Shown here piece by piece: positions 16,165 through 23,651 of a DNA stretch of 32,217 nt; within the stretch, counting starts at the first letter, position 1, and each line of letters begins with the position of its first letter. Origin of the DNA: a virus. The stretch lies in the IMG/VR virus record IMGVR_UViG_3300009085_000065, positions 1 to 32,217 of that record. One strand, 5' to 3'. The notes beneath the pieces were generated by a model, which made no database searches, had not been told where the DNA came from, and saw only the letters and a list, made by a program, of their open reading frames with translations. Made by a program: the position numbers and the translations under genes.

Positions 16165-17122
16165 TGGATTCTTTCCAAGTCTAGTTTCAAAAGATCGTGA
16201 TGTAAACGCAGTTGCAAACCCGATTTTCGTAGAGTTATCCGACGGTACCGCGGCTGTAAGTATTACCGGTGGTTCGTTAGATGTGAACGTTACAAATACC
16301 AGCGTTCCCGTAACTGGAACGTTCTACCGTGATTTGGTGGCTGGCGTTGGTGCCGGTGAGGACAATGTCCTTATCTTTGCTAACACTGTCAAGGACGGAT
16401 CAGGAACCGACTATGTTCCATTGGTAGATAGCGACGGTAATTTGCAGGTGGACGTTCTTACCATGCCAGCTATGTCTATCAATGCAGAATACCAAGTGGA
16501 CGATGCGGCTGGTGCAAGCGATTATGGTATCCCGACGCTGGCTGTGCGTGATGACACCTTATCGGCATTGACTCCTGTGGATGGAGATTATGTCGACCTT
16601 CGTGTTGATGCAAACGGAGCACTGTGGGTAAACTTTGTTAATACCACGATTGCTGTCACGGCTTCTGACCTGGACATCCGCAATCTTACCCTAGCGGACG
16701 ATGCGATTAAGATTAGCGGTAACGCAAATGCTAACACCGAGACGAATCCTATCTTCGTTCAGAACGTTAGCACAGTTATTTCTGGTGAAGAAGTTCACAA
16801 CTATGATACATCTGTCAACGTCGCTGTTGATACGGCAGATAACCATGACTACGCTGTGACAGGAACGAGCTTCTTACTAAAGTCTGTTATCGTATCGGCA
16901 AGCGGTAACGTGAAGTTTGAAGTTCAGACTGGTCCCGTGGCAACTCTTGTAACGAGGGCTGTCGGATTCTTGAACGGGCGTCAAGGAGATACGCAGCAGT
17001 TGTTCTTTGACCCGCCCATTGAAGTGCCTGTCGCTAGCACGGGAACTGTTCGTATTGCAAGGACAAACCGGCAAGGTGCGACGATGGATGTTTACAGCAC
17101 GATTATTGGGTATGATGTCTAA
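16157..17122 (+). CDS. Multi-domain beta virion protein
   Basis: A 321-residue protein with AAGGAG 13 bases before its ATG. The N-terminal half has repeated short motifs (NPIFVELSDGTAAVSI, GSLDVNVTNTSVPVTG, GNLQVDVL, NGALWVNF), like stacked strands of a phage fibre or plug domain. The C-terminal third (about 215-321) contains HNYDTSVNVAVDTADNHDYAV and a further beta sandwich. Two NPIFV segments (about residues 22 and 198) suggest an internal duplication of the strand module. Likely part of a tail-surface assembly. No enzyme motif. Confidence 0.6.
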   Translation: MADGFFPSLVSKDRDVNAVANPIFVELSDGTAAVSITGGSLDVNVTNTSVPVTGTFYRDLVAGVGAGEDNVLIFANTVKDGSGTDYVPLVDSDGNLQVDVLTMPAMSINAEYQVDDAAGASDYGIPTLAVRDDTLSALTPVDGDYVDLRVDANGALWVNFVNTTIAVTASDLDIRNLTLADDAIKISGNANANTETNPIFVQNVSTVISGEEVHNYDTSVNVAVDTADNHDYAVTGTSFLLKSVIVSASGNVKFEVQTGPVATLVTRAVGFLNGRQGDTQQLFFDPPIEVPVASTGTVRIARTNRQGATMDVYSTIIGYDV

Positions 17123-17340
17123 TGCTAAAGAGAGACCGAGGGTTGTCTAGAATGCTTAGGCAAAATAGGGCAGGCCTTCACAAAGAGGTAGGGCTCTTGG
17201 TGCTCTTGCTTTTAGCAGGATGTACAGTCGCAGAAACAGATCCATCCAGATACCGATGCAACTGGATAGACGAAGGTAAGAGTTGGAATTGCATCAAGGA
17301 TAATATTGAGTTCAACTGTGAGTATAAAGAAAGGCGTTAA
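17122..17340 (+). CDS. Small lipoprotein
   Basis: A 72-residue protein with a basic N-terminus, a hydrophobic stretch (VGLLVLLLLAG) and a lipobox LLAGC, so signal peptidase II should cut before Cys34. The mature part is about 39 residues, with three more Cys and many charges. The start at 17122 overlaps the previous stop (TAATG). An ATG at 17152 has GAGGG nine bases ahead and also leaves a good signal. A virus-encoded lipoprotein among tail genes could be an outer-membrane spanin-like lysis protein or a superinfection blocker. No partner spanin is clear, so this stays open. It implies a host that handles lipoproteins. Confidence 0.6.
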   Translation: MLKRDRGLSRMLRQNRAGLHKEVGLLVLLLLAGCTVAETDPSRYRCNWIDEGKSWNCIKDNIEFNCEYKERR

Positions 17341-17341
17341 G

Positions 17342-17518
17342 ATGAAAGAGAAATCGACTCCAAATGCTGTCCGTGATGTTAAGGCGACAGAGGTCCCAGG
17401 CAGTCCGACACAACAGGTTCAGATTCATGCTGGTAACACAACAGTATTAACGGTCCAACTCCTTGGGCAGATTGCCAAGAGCTTGGAGAAGATAGCCGCA
17501 GCGTTGGAGAAAAAGTAA
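17342..17518 (+). CDS. 58-residue small protein with helical C-terminus
   Basis: ATG 17342 is preferred over an earlier frame-open start because it follows the lipoprotein stop directly and has AAAGAAAGG ahead. The product is Thr/Val/Gln-rich in the middle (QIHAGNTTVLTVQLLGQI), then a short amphipathic helix (AKSLEKIAAALEKK). Its stop overlaps the next ATG (TAATG). Function unknown. Being small and between structural genes, it may be an assembly chaperone or a minor virion part. Confidence 0.5.
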   Translation: MKEKSTPNAVRDVKATEVPGSPTQQVQIHAGNTTVLTVQLLGQIAKSLEKIAAALEKK

Positions 17519-18030
17519 TGGGTGACATAACCGATAAGACGTTAGATATCAACATATGGAACGACGAGTATACGAAGAAGGTTAGCGTAATCACTGATGG
17601 TTCCATTGAGCGTCTTGCCATCGACGGAACGATAACTTCTGACGATTCTCCGACGAAGTACCAACTCAAGACGGACTTTGATGCAACGGGCGATACCCTC
17701 GGAACTGGTGCTGATACCACGCTCTCTACTTTTACGGGAGCAGGAGTGCTGGACTTCATTGCTGTAACAGCTCCTACGTCCTCTAACTTCCTTGTGGCTC
17801 TTGTCGTTGATGGAGTTGAGAGGTTTAGGATAAACATGGCTGAGCTTGGAACTGACCTCGGTTTGACAGCAGGAACAACTCCTATGTGGACTGAAACCGC
17901 TAACAAGGCGTTTCGTTTTTATCCGCAGGACCCAATGGGGTTTACTATGGGTTTCTCAGTCATTGGCCGGTCAACTGTTGGATCCGTCCTTGTGAAGCAC
18001 ATCACGATGTATAGAGAGAAGGTGGCGTAA
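17518..18030 (+). CDS. Beta-rich virion protein
   Basis: A 170-residue protein in the run of coupled beta genes, with TAATG overlaps at both ends. The middle alternates beta strands and Gly/Thr turns (DTLGTGADTTLSTFTG, FLVALVVDGVERFRI). There is a probable compact second sheet near the C-terminus (FRFYPQDPMGFTMGFSVIG). No Cys. I recognise no family. It resembles the plan of the neighbouring genes and probably forms part of the same appendage or collar. Confidence 0.6.
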   Translation: MGDITDKTLDINIWNDEYTKKVSVITDGSIERLAIDGTITSDDSPTKYQLKTDFDATGDTLGTGADTTLSTFTGAGVLDFIAVTAPTSSNFLVALVVDGVERFRINMAELGTDLGLTAGTTPMWTETANKAFRFYPQDPMGFTMGFSVIGRSTVGSVLVKHITMYREKVA

Positions 18031-18359
18031 TGGCAATTAACAAATCAAATCCAATAGACGCACTTGCAATCAGGGATACGTCTGCTCACAACGGAGACGT
18101 CGTATTTAACGGAGACTTCGTTATCAAGACATTGATTATTGAGAACAGTCTTAATCAAACAGTTACGCTCCAATGTCAGGGTTCTGCTAATGGAGACTTC
18201 AGCAATAGCTTTAATGTCGGCTCGTCTTTCGATGTAGCGGCTTCCACTAATACTTACATGACCTGCGATACATACCTTCCTTACTGGAGAATGGTTGCAA
18301 CTTGCTCTGTTGCTCCTGCAAGCGGAACGTTATCGGTCATAATCTTCGGGGTGGCATAA
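18030..18359 (+). CDS. Small beta-sandwich virion protein
   Basis: A 109-residue protein joined by TAATG to the genes on both sides. The N-terminal part (NPIDALAIRDTSAHNGDVVF) and the segment LIIENSLNQTVTLQCQGSAN look like a beta-sandwich with a jelly-roll style edge. It ends in LSVIIFGVA. It contains three Cys, unusual in this cluster. Family unknown, most likely one of a set of related surface domains. Confidence 0.55.
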   Translation: MAINKSNPIDALAIRDTSAHNGDVVFNGDFVIKTLIIENSLNQTVTLQCQGSANGDFSNSFNVGSSFDVAASTNTYMTCDTYLPYWRMVATCSVAPASGTLSVIIFGVA

Positions 18360-18727
18360 TGGGAACACTCGATACATTAACAAATGGGATATACACTAAG
18401 ACGGCAATCTACAGTTCAACGACAGTTGGCGATAATGCAACTCCGGTTGTTCCTGCTGTAGCTGGTAAGAAGATTCGGATATACGCTATATCAGCGACGA
18501 CGAACATTGGTGGGACAAACTTTTACCTTAGAAACGGGGCGGCTGGCACAGCACTCACAGAGACATTCTATCGTGCGATCTCTGGGTCTCCTTCAGCGGC
18601 TTACTATTCTAGGGTCGGCTACCAAGGGATCTGGTTGTATGAGACCGAGGTGGGTAAATCAATCATACTTAATTGCACGACAGCTTCCGCACAGGTAAGC
18701 GTGAGCTTAGTGTATTCTTTCGTATGA
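18359..18727 (+). CDS. Small beta-rich virion protein
   Basis: A 122-residue protein. I chose the ATG at 18359, overlapping the previous stop, because the frame-open extension to 18302 lies wholly inside the upstream gene. Hydrophobic and small residues alternate (KKIRIYAISATTNIGGTNFYL), ending in VSVSLVYSFV. It closes the cluster of small beta proteins begun at 14010. The ATG of the zinc-ribbon microprotein overlaps its stop. Confidence 0.6.
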   Translation: MGTLDTLTNGIYTKTAIYSSTTVGDNATPVVPAVAGKKIRIYAISATTNIGGTNFYLRNGAAGTALTETFYRAISGSPSAAYYSRVGYQGIWLYETEVGKSIILNCTTASAQVSVSLVYSFV

Positions 18728-18849
18728 TATTAAACTGTCCACATTGTGGGCATAATGTTCACCTGGAAGATGGGCATTCATGTTGGATATGTCCTAATTG
18801 TGGAGGGTTTATTGAATGGAACACTGGCAAGTTTACAGCATCGGAATAG
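18724..18849 (+). CDS. 41-residue zinc-ribbon microprotein
   Basis: A very short gene with an ATGA overlap with the preceding gene. The product has two CPxCG knuckles, C5-PH-C8-G and C23-PN-C26-G, with an additional Cys at 20. This is a textbook zinc ribbon and little else. The next gene begins inside it (18816) behind a GGAGG that lies in this coding region. A zinc ribbon of this size could be a virion stabiliser or a small regulator. Only the metal-binding fold is supported. Confidence 0.6.
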   Translation: MILNCPHCGHNVHLEDGHSCWICPNCGGFIEWNTGKFTASE

Positions 18850-19070
18850 GCACCGCAGTTGGAATCATAGGGATGGTGGCAGTTATGGCAGAAAACTGCA
18901 AAAAGAGCATTAACAGAGTGTACCAAAGGTTCGATGAGTATAAGCAACATATGGAAGATACTCACGTCAGCAAAGAGTTCTTTGCGTTTGTCCATAAGCA
19001 ACTTGTGGAAGACATCTTAGAAATCAAGGGAGATGTCAAAACTTTGTTAAGAAATGGACACTCTAAATGA
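18816..19070 (+). CDS. Membrane-anchored helical protein (lysis-related candidate)
   Basis: An 84-residue protein with a single N-terminal membrane segment (YSIGIGTAVGIIGMVAVMA, about residues 7-25), then a charged helical stretch likely to form a coiled coil. It overlaps the microprotein by 34 bases and has GGAGG before its ATG. One transmembrane segment plus a coiled-coil domain is the layout of inner-membrane spanins and some holin-like proteins, and genes of lysis type lie 700 bases downstream. The identity as an i-spanin is only a possibility. Confidence 0.5.
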   Translation: MEHWQVYSIGIGTAVGIIGMVAVMAENCKKSINRVYQRFDEYKQHMEDTHVSKEFFAFVHKQLVEDILEIKGDVKTLLRNGHSK

Positions 19071-19252
19071 GCGAGCATAAGTTGAACCTTGACGTGCAGG
19101 AGCTGGCACACGCTATAAAAGAGATTCGAGAAGGAGTGGATCTTATTGAGTATATCGTTCAACAAGCACTAATCGAGGATGTGAATAATGGGAATAACGT
19201 GGACAAAATCGTGGCAGGCGTCGGACGACGGAACTGTTCTGAAGGGAATTGA
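19067..19252 (+). CDS. Small acidic helical protein
   Basis: A 61-residue protein overlapping the previous stop by ATGA. The N-terminal 40 residues are helical and acidic (ELAHAIKEIREGVDLIEYIV). The last 20 residues, rich in Gly, Asn and Arg, share 65 bases with the start of the tail-collar gene in another frame and look less gene-like, so its natural end may have been overwritten. Function unknown. Confidence 0.45.
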   Translation: MSEHKLNLDVQELAHAIKEIREGVDLIEYIVQQALIEDVNNGNNVDKIVAGVGRRNCSEGN

Positions 19253-19766
19253 TCTCAAGAATATCCAGGACGATATTACGTCTGGATCGACTGGAGACGC
19301 GACTTCAATATGGGGGGTGGACATCGAGACTCCTACCGCTGCCGATGATGGTAAAGTTCTATACTATGATCACGGAGCTGCTGCGTTTGATTATCTTACA
19401 GTTTCCTCAGCACTTATACCGGCAGGAGTTATCTTGTTGTGGTCTGGTGCAATTTCTGCGATCCCTAGTGGATGGGTTCTATGTAACGGAGCCAATGGTA
19501 CGCCCAATCTTACGGATCGCTTTATCATACACGCTGACGCAGACTCAGGAGGGACAAACAATGTCGGAGCTACGGGAGGAGCCAGTACGCACACGCATAG
19601 TGGCGGAGTCACTGGTGGCCCGTCTGCTACGGTACACGTTGATGATAACTCAGGTGGGACGGACTATAACGTCGGGAGCGAGACACATACCCACACCTTG
19701 AGTACAACAGGGTCTTCGTCAAATGTTCCTAAATATTACGCCTTGGCGTATATCATGAAATCGTAA
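19188..19766 (+). CDS. Tail-collar domain protein
   Basis: A 192-residue protein with a phage tail-collar signature at about residues 75-117 (IPAGVILLWSGAI, then IPSGWVLCNGANGTPNLTDRF), as in short tail fibres that attach the particle to the cell. The C-terminal half is Gly/Thr/His-rich with THTHSGG and ETHTHTLS, patterns that bind metal ions in some fibres. The first 30 residues match those of the gene at 23899 (23 of 30 identical), which fixes the start despite a 65-base overlap with the preceding gene. Likely a short fibre or tip. Confidence 0.8.
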   Translation: MGITWTKSWQASDDGTVLKGIDLKNIQDDITSGSTGDATSIWGVDIETPTAADDGKVLYYDHGAAAFDYLTVSSALIPAGVILLWSGAISAIPSGWVLCNGANGTPNLTDRFIIHADADSGGTNNVGATGGASTHTHSGGVTGGPSATVHVDDNSGGTDYNVGSETHTHTLSTTGSSSNVPKYYALAYIMKS

Positions 19767-19775
19767 GGAGGAGAT

Positions 19776-20012
19776 ATGAATTATTGGATTACCTTAAAAA
19801 AAGCAGTACTTGGATTCTTAGCCGGATTGGCCGCTGTAGTTGTGGCCGGGGTTATTAAATCTATAACCGATTATGTTCCAGTTGCTTGTTCTTCAACAGT
19901 GACAGAGAATTGTCTTCCAGGTTATTTATTATATATTTACCAAGGGATAGTTCCTGCCGTTATTGCAGGGTTAGTTGCTTTCTCTAACTGGTTAAAACAT
20001 AGGAACGACTAA
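19776..20012 (+). CDS. Holin candidate with two membrane segments
   Basis: A 78-residue protein preceded by AAGGAGG. It has two hydrophobic segments (VLGFLAGLAAVVVAGVI at about 11-27 and GIVPAVIAGLVAFSNWL at about 57-73), a polar loop with two Cys between them, and a charged C-terminus (KHRND). This matches class II holins, which open the inner membrane at lysis. The next gene is of a type often seen beside holins. No endolysin is visible in the window, so the lysis set would be incomplete here. Confidence 0.6.
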   Translation: MNYWITLKKAVLGFLAGLAAVVVAGVIKSITDYVPVACSSTVTENCLPGYLLYIYQGIVPAVIAGLVAFSNWLKHRND

Positions 20013-20245
20013 TGCCTGATATAACTCCAGTCGGAGCCATAGCATCAGCGATCTCTGAAGGCTTTAAACTTCTAAAGACAGTTATGGATACAGCGGAAGT
20101 TCGTAAAATGCACGCCGCTATCGAGGCCGCAGAGAAGTATATTCAGGTTAATACGAAGACCGGACAGTACGAGAAGATCGACGACAAGAAGCAGAAAGAT
20201 TATCTGCTGCACTTCTCAAAACGGTTTTTTAAGTACAATAACTAG
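20012..20245 (+). CDS. Small helical protein of a type found beside phage holins
   Basis: A 77-residue protein coupled by TAATG to the holin candidate. The middle (MHAAIEAAEKYIQV ... KIDDKKQKDYLLHFSKRFFKY) resembles short conserved proteins often encoded next to phage lysis genes, whose work is unknown. Helical and basic near the end, with aromatic residues in the last ten positions. Its stop is followed by AGGAGG for the next gene. Confidence 0.55.
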   Translation: MPDITPVGAIASAISEGFKLLKTVMDTAEVRKMHAAIEAAEKYIQVNTKTGQYEKIDDKKQKDYLLHFSKRFFKYNN

Positions 20246-20253
20246 GAGGCGTG

Positions 20254-20718
20254 ATGGACGAAGTGACACTCCAGTGGATAAGCATTCTTAAAATCCTGCT
20301 CATAGCAGTGTTTGCCGGACTCTACGGATTTGGTGGAATCTCTGGCAAGTGGAAACGGCGTTATATCGCCCCGGTTGTGTGGGTCGCCGGAATATGTGGA
20401 TTCGGTCTATGGTTGGATTCCTTTACATACTGGTATTTGCTCTGTGCGCCGCTACTCTTTGGGGCCTTGAGTCTTGGATACGGGGGAGATACCGTCGCAG
20501 AAAAGATTAAGAAACGTGCAATCTATGGATTCGCGTGCGCGTGTGCTACACTTCCTATTTTCATAGTGCAGCAGGCGTATACGCTGATTCCAGCCAACAT
20601 CTTAGTGGTCGTTTGCATCTCTGTAGTTGCCGGCACCTGGAATCAAACATCATCTGCTCGTGCAGAAGAGACTTTGATAGGGGCCGCTATAGTGTTAATT
20701 CCAACGTTCGTAGTTTAA
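20254..20718 (+). CDS. Multi-pass membrane protein
   Basis: A 154-residue protein with five or six hydrophobic segments (at about 6-30, 42-57, 61-80, 92-114, 118-135 and 143-154). ATG 20254 is preferred to GTG 20251 because AGGAGG sits only one base from the GTG. A basic loop GKWKRRY follows the first segment. I do not recognise a family. The place in the putative lysis cluster suggests a role at the host membrane, such as a holin modulator or an exclusion protein. This is speculative. Confidence 0.55.
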   Translation: MDEVTLQWISILKILLIAVFAGLYGFGGISGKWKRRYIAPVVWVAGICGFGLWLDSFTYWYLLCAPLLFGALSLGYGGDTVAEKIKKRAIYGFACACATLPIFIVQQAYTLIPANILVVVCISVVAGTWNQTSSARAEETLIGAAIVLIPTFVV

Positions 20719-20727
20719 GGAGATAAA

Positions 20728-21852
20728 ATGGGAAACCTTTCAAATACTATACCGTTCACAGAATTGTGGGAACGTCTTCTGACGATGGGACGTATTGACT
20801 CTCCTAACAACGTCGACTATGCCAAGGGCATTATCAACGATGTGTATGTCAGGACGCTTCCTCGTATAGCTGATTGGAATCCCATTATCGTAGAATCAAA
20901 TCTGTCAATGTCAGCATCATATAACACAGGGTCCGCTACTATCACTGCCGGATCTACTTCAGTCACTGGGACCGGAACTGTGTGGACTACGGCGATGCTG
21001 GCAGTTGATGGATATAAGATCAGTTTCGCAGGGAACGACAACATTTATTCATTCACACGTACCGCTGACACCACTGGAACGATCTCTCCGGCACTGTCGG
21101 GGGACCAGTCGTTAACTAATGTTAACTACAGAATCTATAGGGACGAATACCCCTTAGCTGCAGATTTCGACAGATTGTTGAGGAATGGGTCGATCTATGT
21201 ATACTCTGGTGGACGCGTTAGCGATATTATAGAGGAAGTTCCGCGTGATGAATTTCGTGAGTATTTCTCCCCAGAAGCCACAGACCCCCTGAGGCGTGTT
21301 ATGCTGTCTGGTACACATAACACAACTGGTTACCGGCTCATAAGGGTAAATCCACCGCCGTTAAAAGCAGTGGTTTACCCTTATGAGTATGTCAAGAAGA
21401 TAACTCCGATGACAGAGTACTCTGTAGGAACTGTGTCAGTTACCAATAGCAGCACTACAGTAAACGGATCTGGGACAACCTGGACGGCAAGTATGGTAGG
21501 ACAGTATTTAAGAGTAGATGCCAATGGAATCGGGGACAGCTCGAAGTGGTATCGAATCGCCACACGAGTCAGCAACACACAGATTACTCTGGAGACGGCG
21601 TATGAAGAAGCTACAGAGGCGTCTCTAGATTACCACATCTCCGGATCTCCGACAATGTTCCCGTCGGAGTTCCATGAGTTCATTCTGTACGAAGCGCTTA
21701 CTCTAGTAATGGGAGAGCAGACAGACCCAACGATACAGAACGTCCAAGCACAGAAGACGTTCATTCTGTCCGATCTCAAAAAGAACTATAAGAACAGGAG
21801 AACCAACGTGCAGTTCTCCGCTGATGATGACGGGTATCGCTCATGGCAGTAG
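20728..21852 (+). CDS. Neck adaptor or tail-tube protein with two inserted beta modules
   Basis: A 374-residue protein with helical ends (residues 1-55 and 310-374; FPSEFHEFILYEALTL) and two beta modules between. Modules at about 70-145 and 230-310 both follow the pattern S/T-T-x-V-x-G-x-GT-x-W-x-x-x-M-x-x-x-Y. Position and shape recall P22 gp4 or tail-tube adaptors below the portal. It overlaps the next gene by ten bases. Here the gene lies 12 kb past the capsid gene instead of beside the portal. AAGGAG precedes the ATG. Confidence 0.65.
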   Translation: MGNLSNTIPFTELWERLLTMGRIDSPNNVDYAKGIINDVYVRTLPRIADWNPIIVESNLSMSASYNTGSATITAGSTSVTGTGTVWTTAMLAVDGYKISFAGNDNIYSFTRTADTTGTISPALSGDQSLTNVNYRIYRDEYPLAADFDRLLRNGSIYVYSGGRVSDIIEEVPRDEFREYFSPEATDPLRRVMLSGTHNTTGYRLIRVNPPPLKAVVYPYEYVKKITPMTEYSVGTVSVTNSSTTVNGSGTTWTASMVGQYLRVDANGIGDSSKWYRIATRVSNTQITLETAYEEATEASLDYHISGSPTMFPSEFHEFILYEALTLVMGEQTDPTIQNVQAQKTFILSDLKKNYKNRRTNVQFSADDDGYRSWQ

Positions 21853-23651
21853 GACGAAGATTAACTACTCTTAATATGGATGAGTACTCCGGCGGTTGCA
21901 ACTACGACCGGGATCTGACTTCTCTAAAAGAGAAGGAATCTCCTAACGCAATCAACGTTGTGTTCGATAACACAGTGATCCGAAAACGCACTGGGTACAA
22001 GGAGATGGCGGATACGGGAGTCACAACAGCTATAGGGTATGCTTTGTTTGACTATGGAGTGTCTGGAGTTGGGCGTAGGCTAGTATCTCATATAGGAACT
22101 AGCGTCTACAAGATGTCTAATCTAGATGGTATTCTTTCAGCGATCCGTACAGTCACACCTCAGTGCATCTCCTATATGACCGAGGTCAAGCAGCTATTGA
22201 TCCATACATTCAGTGATTACTCTGCGCCTTACTACTGGAACGGAACTGATCCTGCTATGATGTTGTTGTCGTTGTCTTCTCCAGGGTTCAAGCACGCTAT
22301 AGAAACACAAGGATATCTTCTAGGAGGGAACACACAGGCTGAGCCACTCCGCATTTACTACGAAGACATCAACACAATGGTCGGGGGGAGTTACCTTGAT
22401 TATTTCACACTCACTGGTGCTAAGAACGACGAGATCACAGGCTGGTTCATTATCAATGGCAGAACGTATGCGTCTACTAAAACAGGTATCTTCCGTGTCA
22501 GCTTTATAGGTGGAGTCGCTGTATTTGAGTACAAGCAGGTAGTGTCTGATGTAGGAGTTATACCTAGAACAGCGAAGGTCGTCATCTCTAAGGAGTATGG
22601 CCAGGTCGTTATTTTCCTAGGGTATGATCTTAATATCTATTTATTCGACGGAACTTTCATCAGAGTGATTTCAGAGAAGTACAGAAATGCAAACAACGAC
22701 ACGCCTATCGCTCCGAGCTACGTAGAGTGGAATAAGCTCGACAACTGCAACGCAACATACGATCCGATATCACAGGTCTACAGTGTGTACATCACGGCTA
22801 AGGGAGACGATACAAACTATTTCTCCTTTAACGTGGACATACGGGACCTCTCCTATTACCCCTTCGATAATATGCCCTTCCACTCTACTACAGTAGCCGA
22901 GGACGCGATAGGACGGAAGTTCAGACTAGGGGCTGATTACAGTGGAAAAATCCACAAGATGTTCGGGAACTATAACAACGATAATGGTGTGGTCATCATA
23001 GAGAACTATGAGAGCCCGATGCTTATGCAGAGGCCAGCACAACGAAGCAAGAGCACGACGCTAGACCTGTACTTCAAACCAGTGGCCTTTTACGAGATTC
23101 AACTTGATGACAGAACAGACTTTGATAAGACCTGGAAGCCGAGGACTGTTCTAAAGATGCACCATGTTCGAGACCGATTTCTAGGATACAACACAATGCT
23201 AGGTAACACGGCAGTGCTTGGAAGCGACGTTGAAATCACAGCACCTCGTCCGAATATTCCAGTTACCAGCAATACGTACCGCTTTCGTCTTCATACTCAA
23301 GACCTGTCGGATGCAGGGACCATCGTTCAGTGGGAAGAGGGGACAGTGAGTGGGACCGGAGAAACGACATCTATCACTGGAACAGGAACGGCGTGGCAGT
23401 CTTATATGACGAGTGAAAACGGATATAAGATTCATATCAAGTCAGGGCTACATGCAAACACTGTATACGATTTTACCTATACATCCCCGACGACAGCGAC
23501 GGTAGGCACAATGCTTGCAGGAGACTTTGCAGGAGTTTCGTATGAGGTGTTCCGTACAAACTACGCAGGAGCAGGGCCGGCCTGGGAACTCCTCAAAGTT
23601 GACTTCTTATCTCAAGCACTCGGGGCCGGTAAAGAGGAGCCGTTAAGATGA
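21843..23651 (+). CDS. Tail nozzle protein (P22 gp10-like, putative)
   Basis: A 602-residue protein right after the adaptor, with repeated beta-blade-like segments (RLVSHIGTSVYKMSNLDG, then YYWNGTDPAMML, later FIINGRTYASTKTGIFRV) typical of the propeller-based nozzles of short-tailed phages. The closing part (about 498-575) carries a GTGTAW beta module like those of the neighbouring adaptor. The pair of adaptor plus nozzle is the best evidence for a podovirus-like tail. The C-terminus overlaps the next gene by ATGA. Confidence 0.7.
   Translation: MAVGRRLTTLNMDEYSGGCNYDRDLTSLKEKESPNAINVVFDNTVIRKRTGYKEMADTGVTTAIGYALFDYGVSGVGRRLVSHIGTSVYKMSNLDGILSAIRTVTPQCISYMTEVKQLLIHTFSDYSAPYYWNGTDPAMMLLSLSSPGFKHAIETQGYLLGGNTQAEPLRIYYEDINTMVGGSYLDYFTLTGAKNDEITGWFIINGRTYASTKTGIFRVSFIGGVAVFEYKQVVSDVGVIPRTAKVVISKEYGQVVIFLGYDLNIYLFDGTFIRVISEKYRNANNDTPIAPSYVEWNKLDNCNATYDPISQVYSVYITAKGDDTNYFSFNVDIRDLSYYPFDNMPFHSTTVAEDAIGRKFRLGADYSGKIHKMFGNYNNDNGVVIIENYESPMLMQRPAQRSKSTTLDLYFKPVAFYEIQLDDRTDFDKTWKPRTVLKMHHVRDRFLGYNTMLGNTAVLGSDVEITAPRPNIPVTSNTYRFRLHTQDLSDAGTIVQWEEGTVSGTGETTSITGTGTAWQSYMTSENGYKIHIKSGLHANTVYDFTYTSPTTATVGTMLAGDFAGVSYEVFRTNYAGAGPAWELLKVDFLSQALGAGKEEPLR

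Noticed and set aside
19249-19701. 150-codon + strand frame overlapping the tail-collar gene
   Set aside because: Out of frame with the collar domain, without a ribosome binding site, and Arg/Leu-biased as a shadow.
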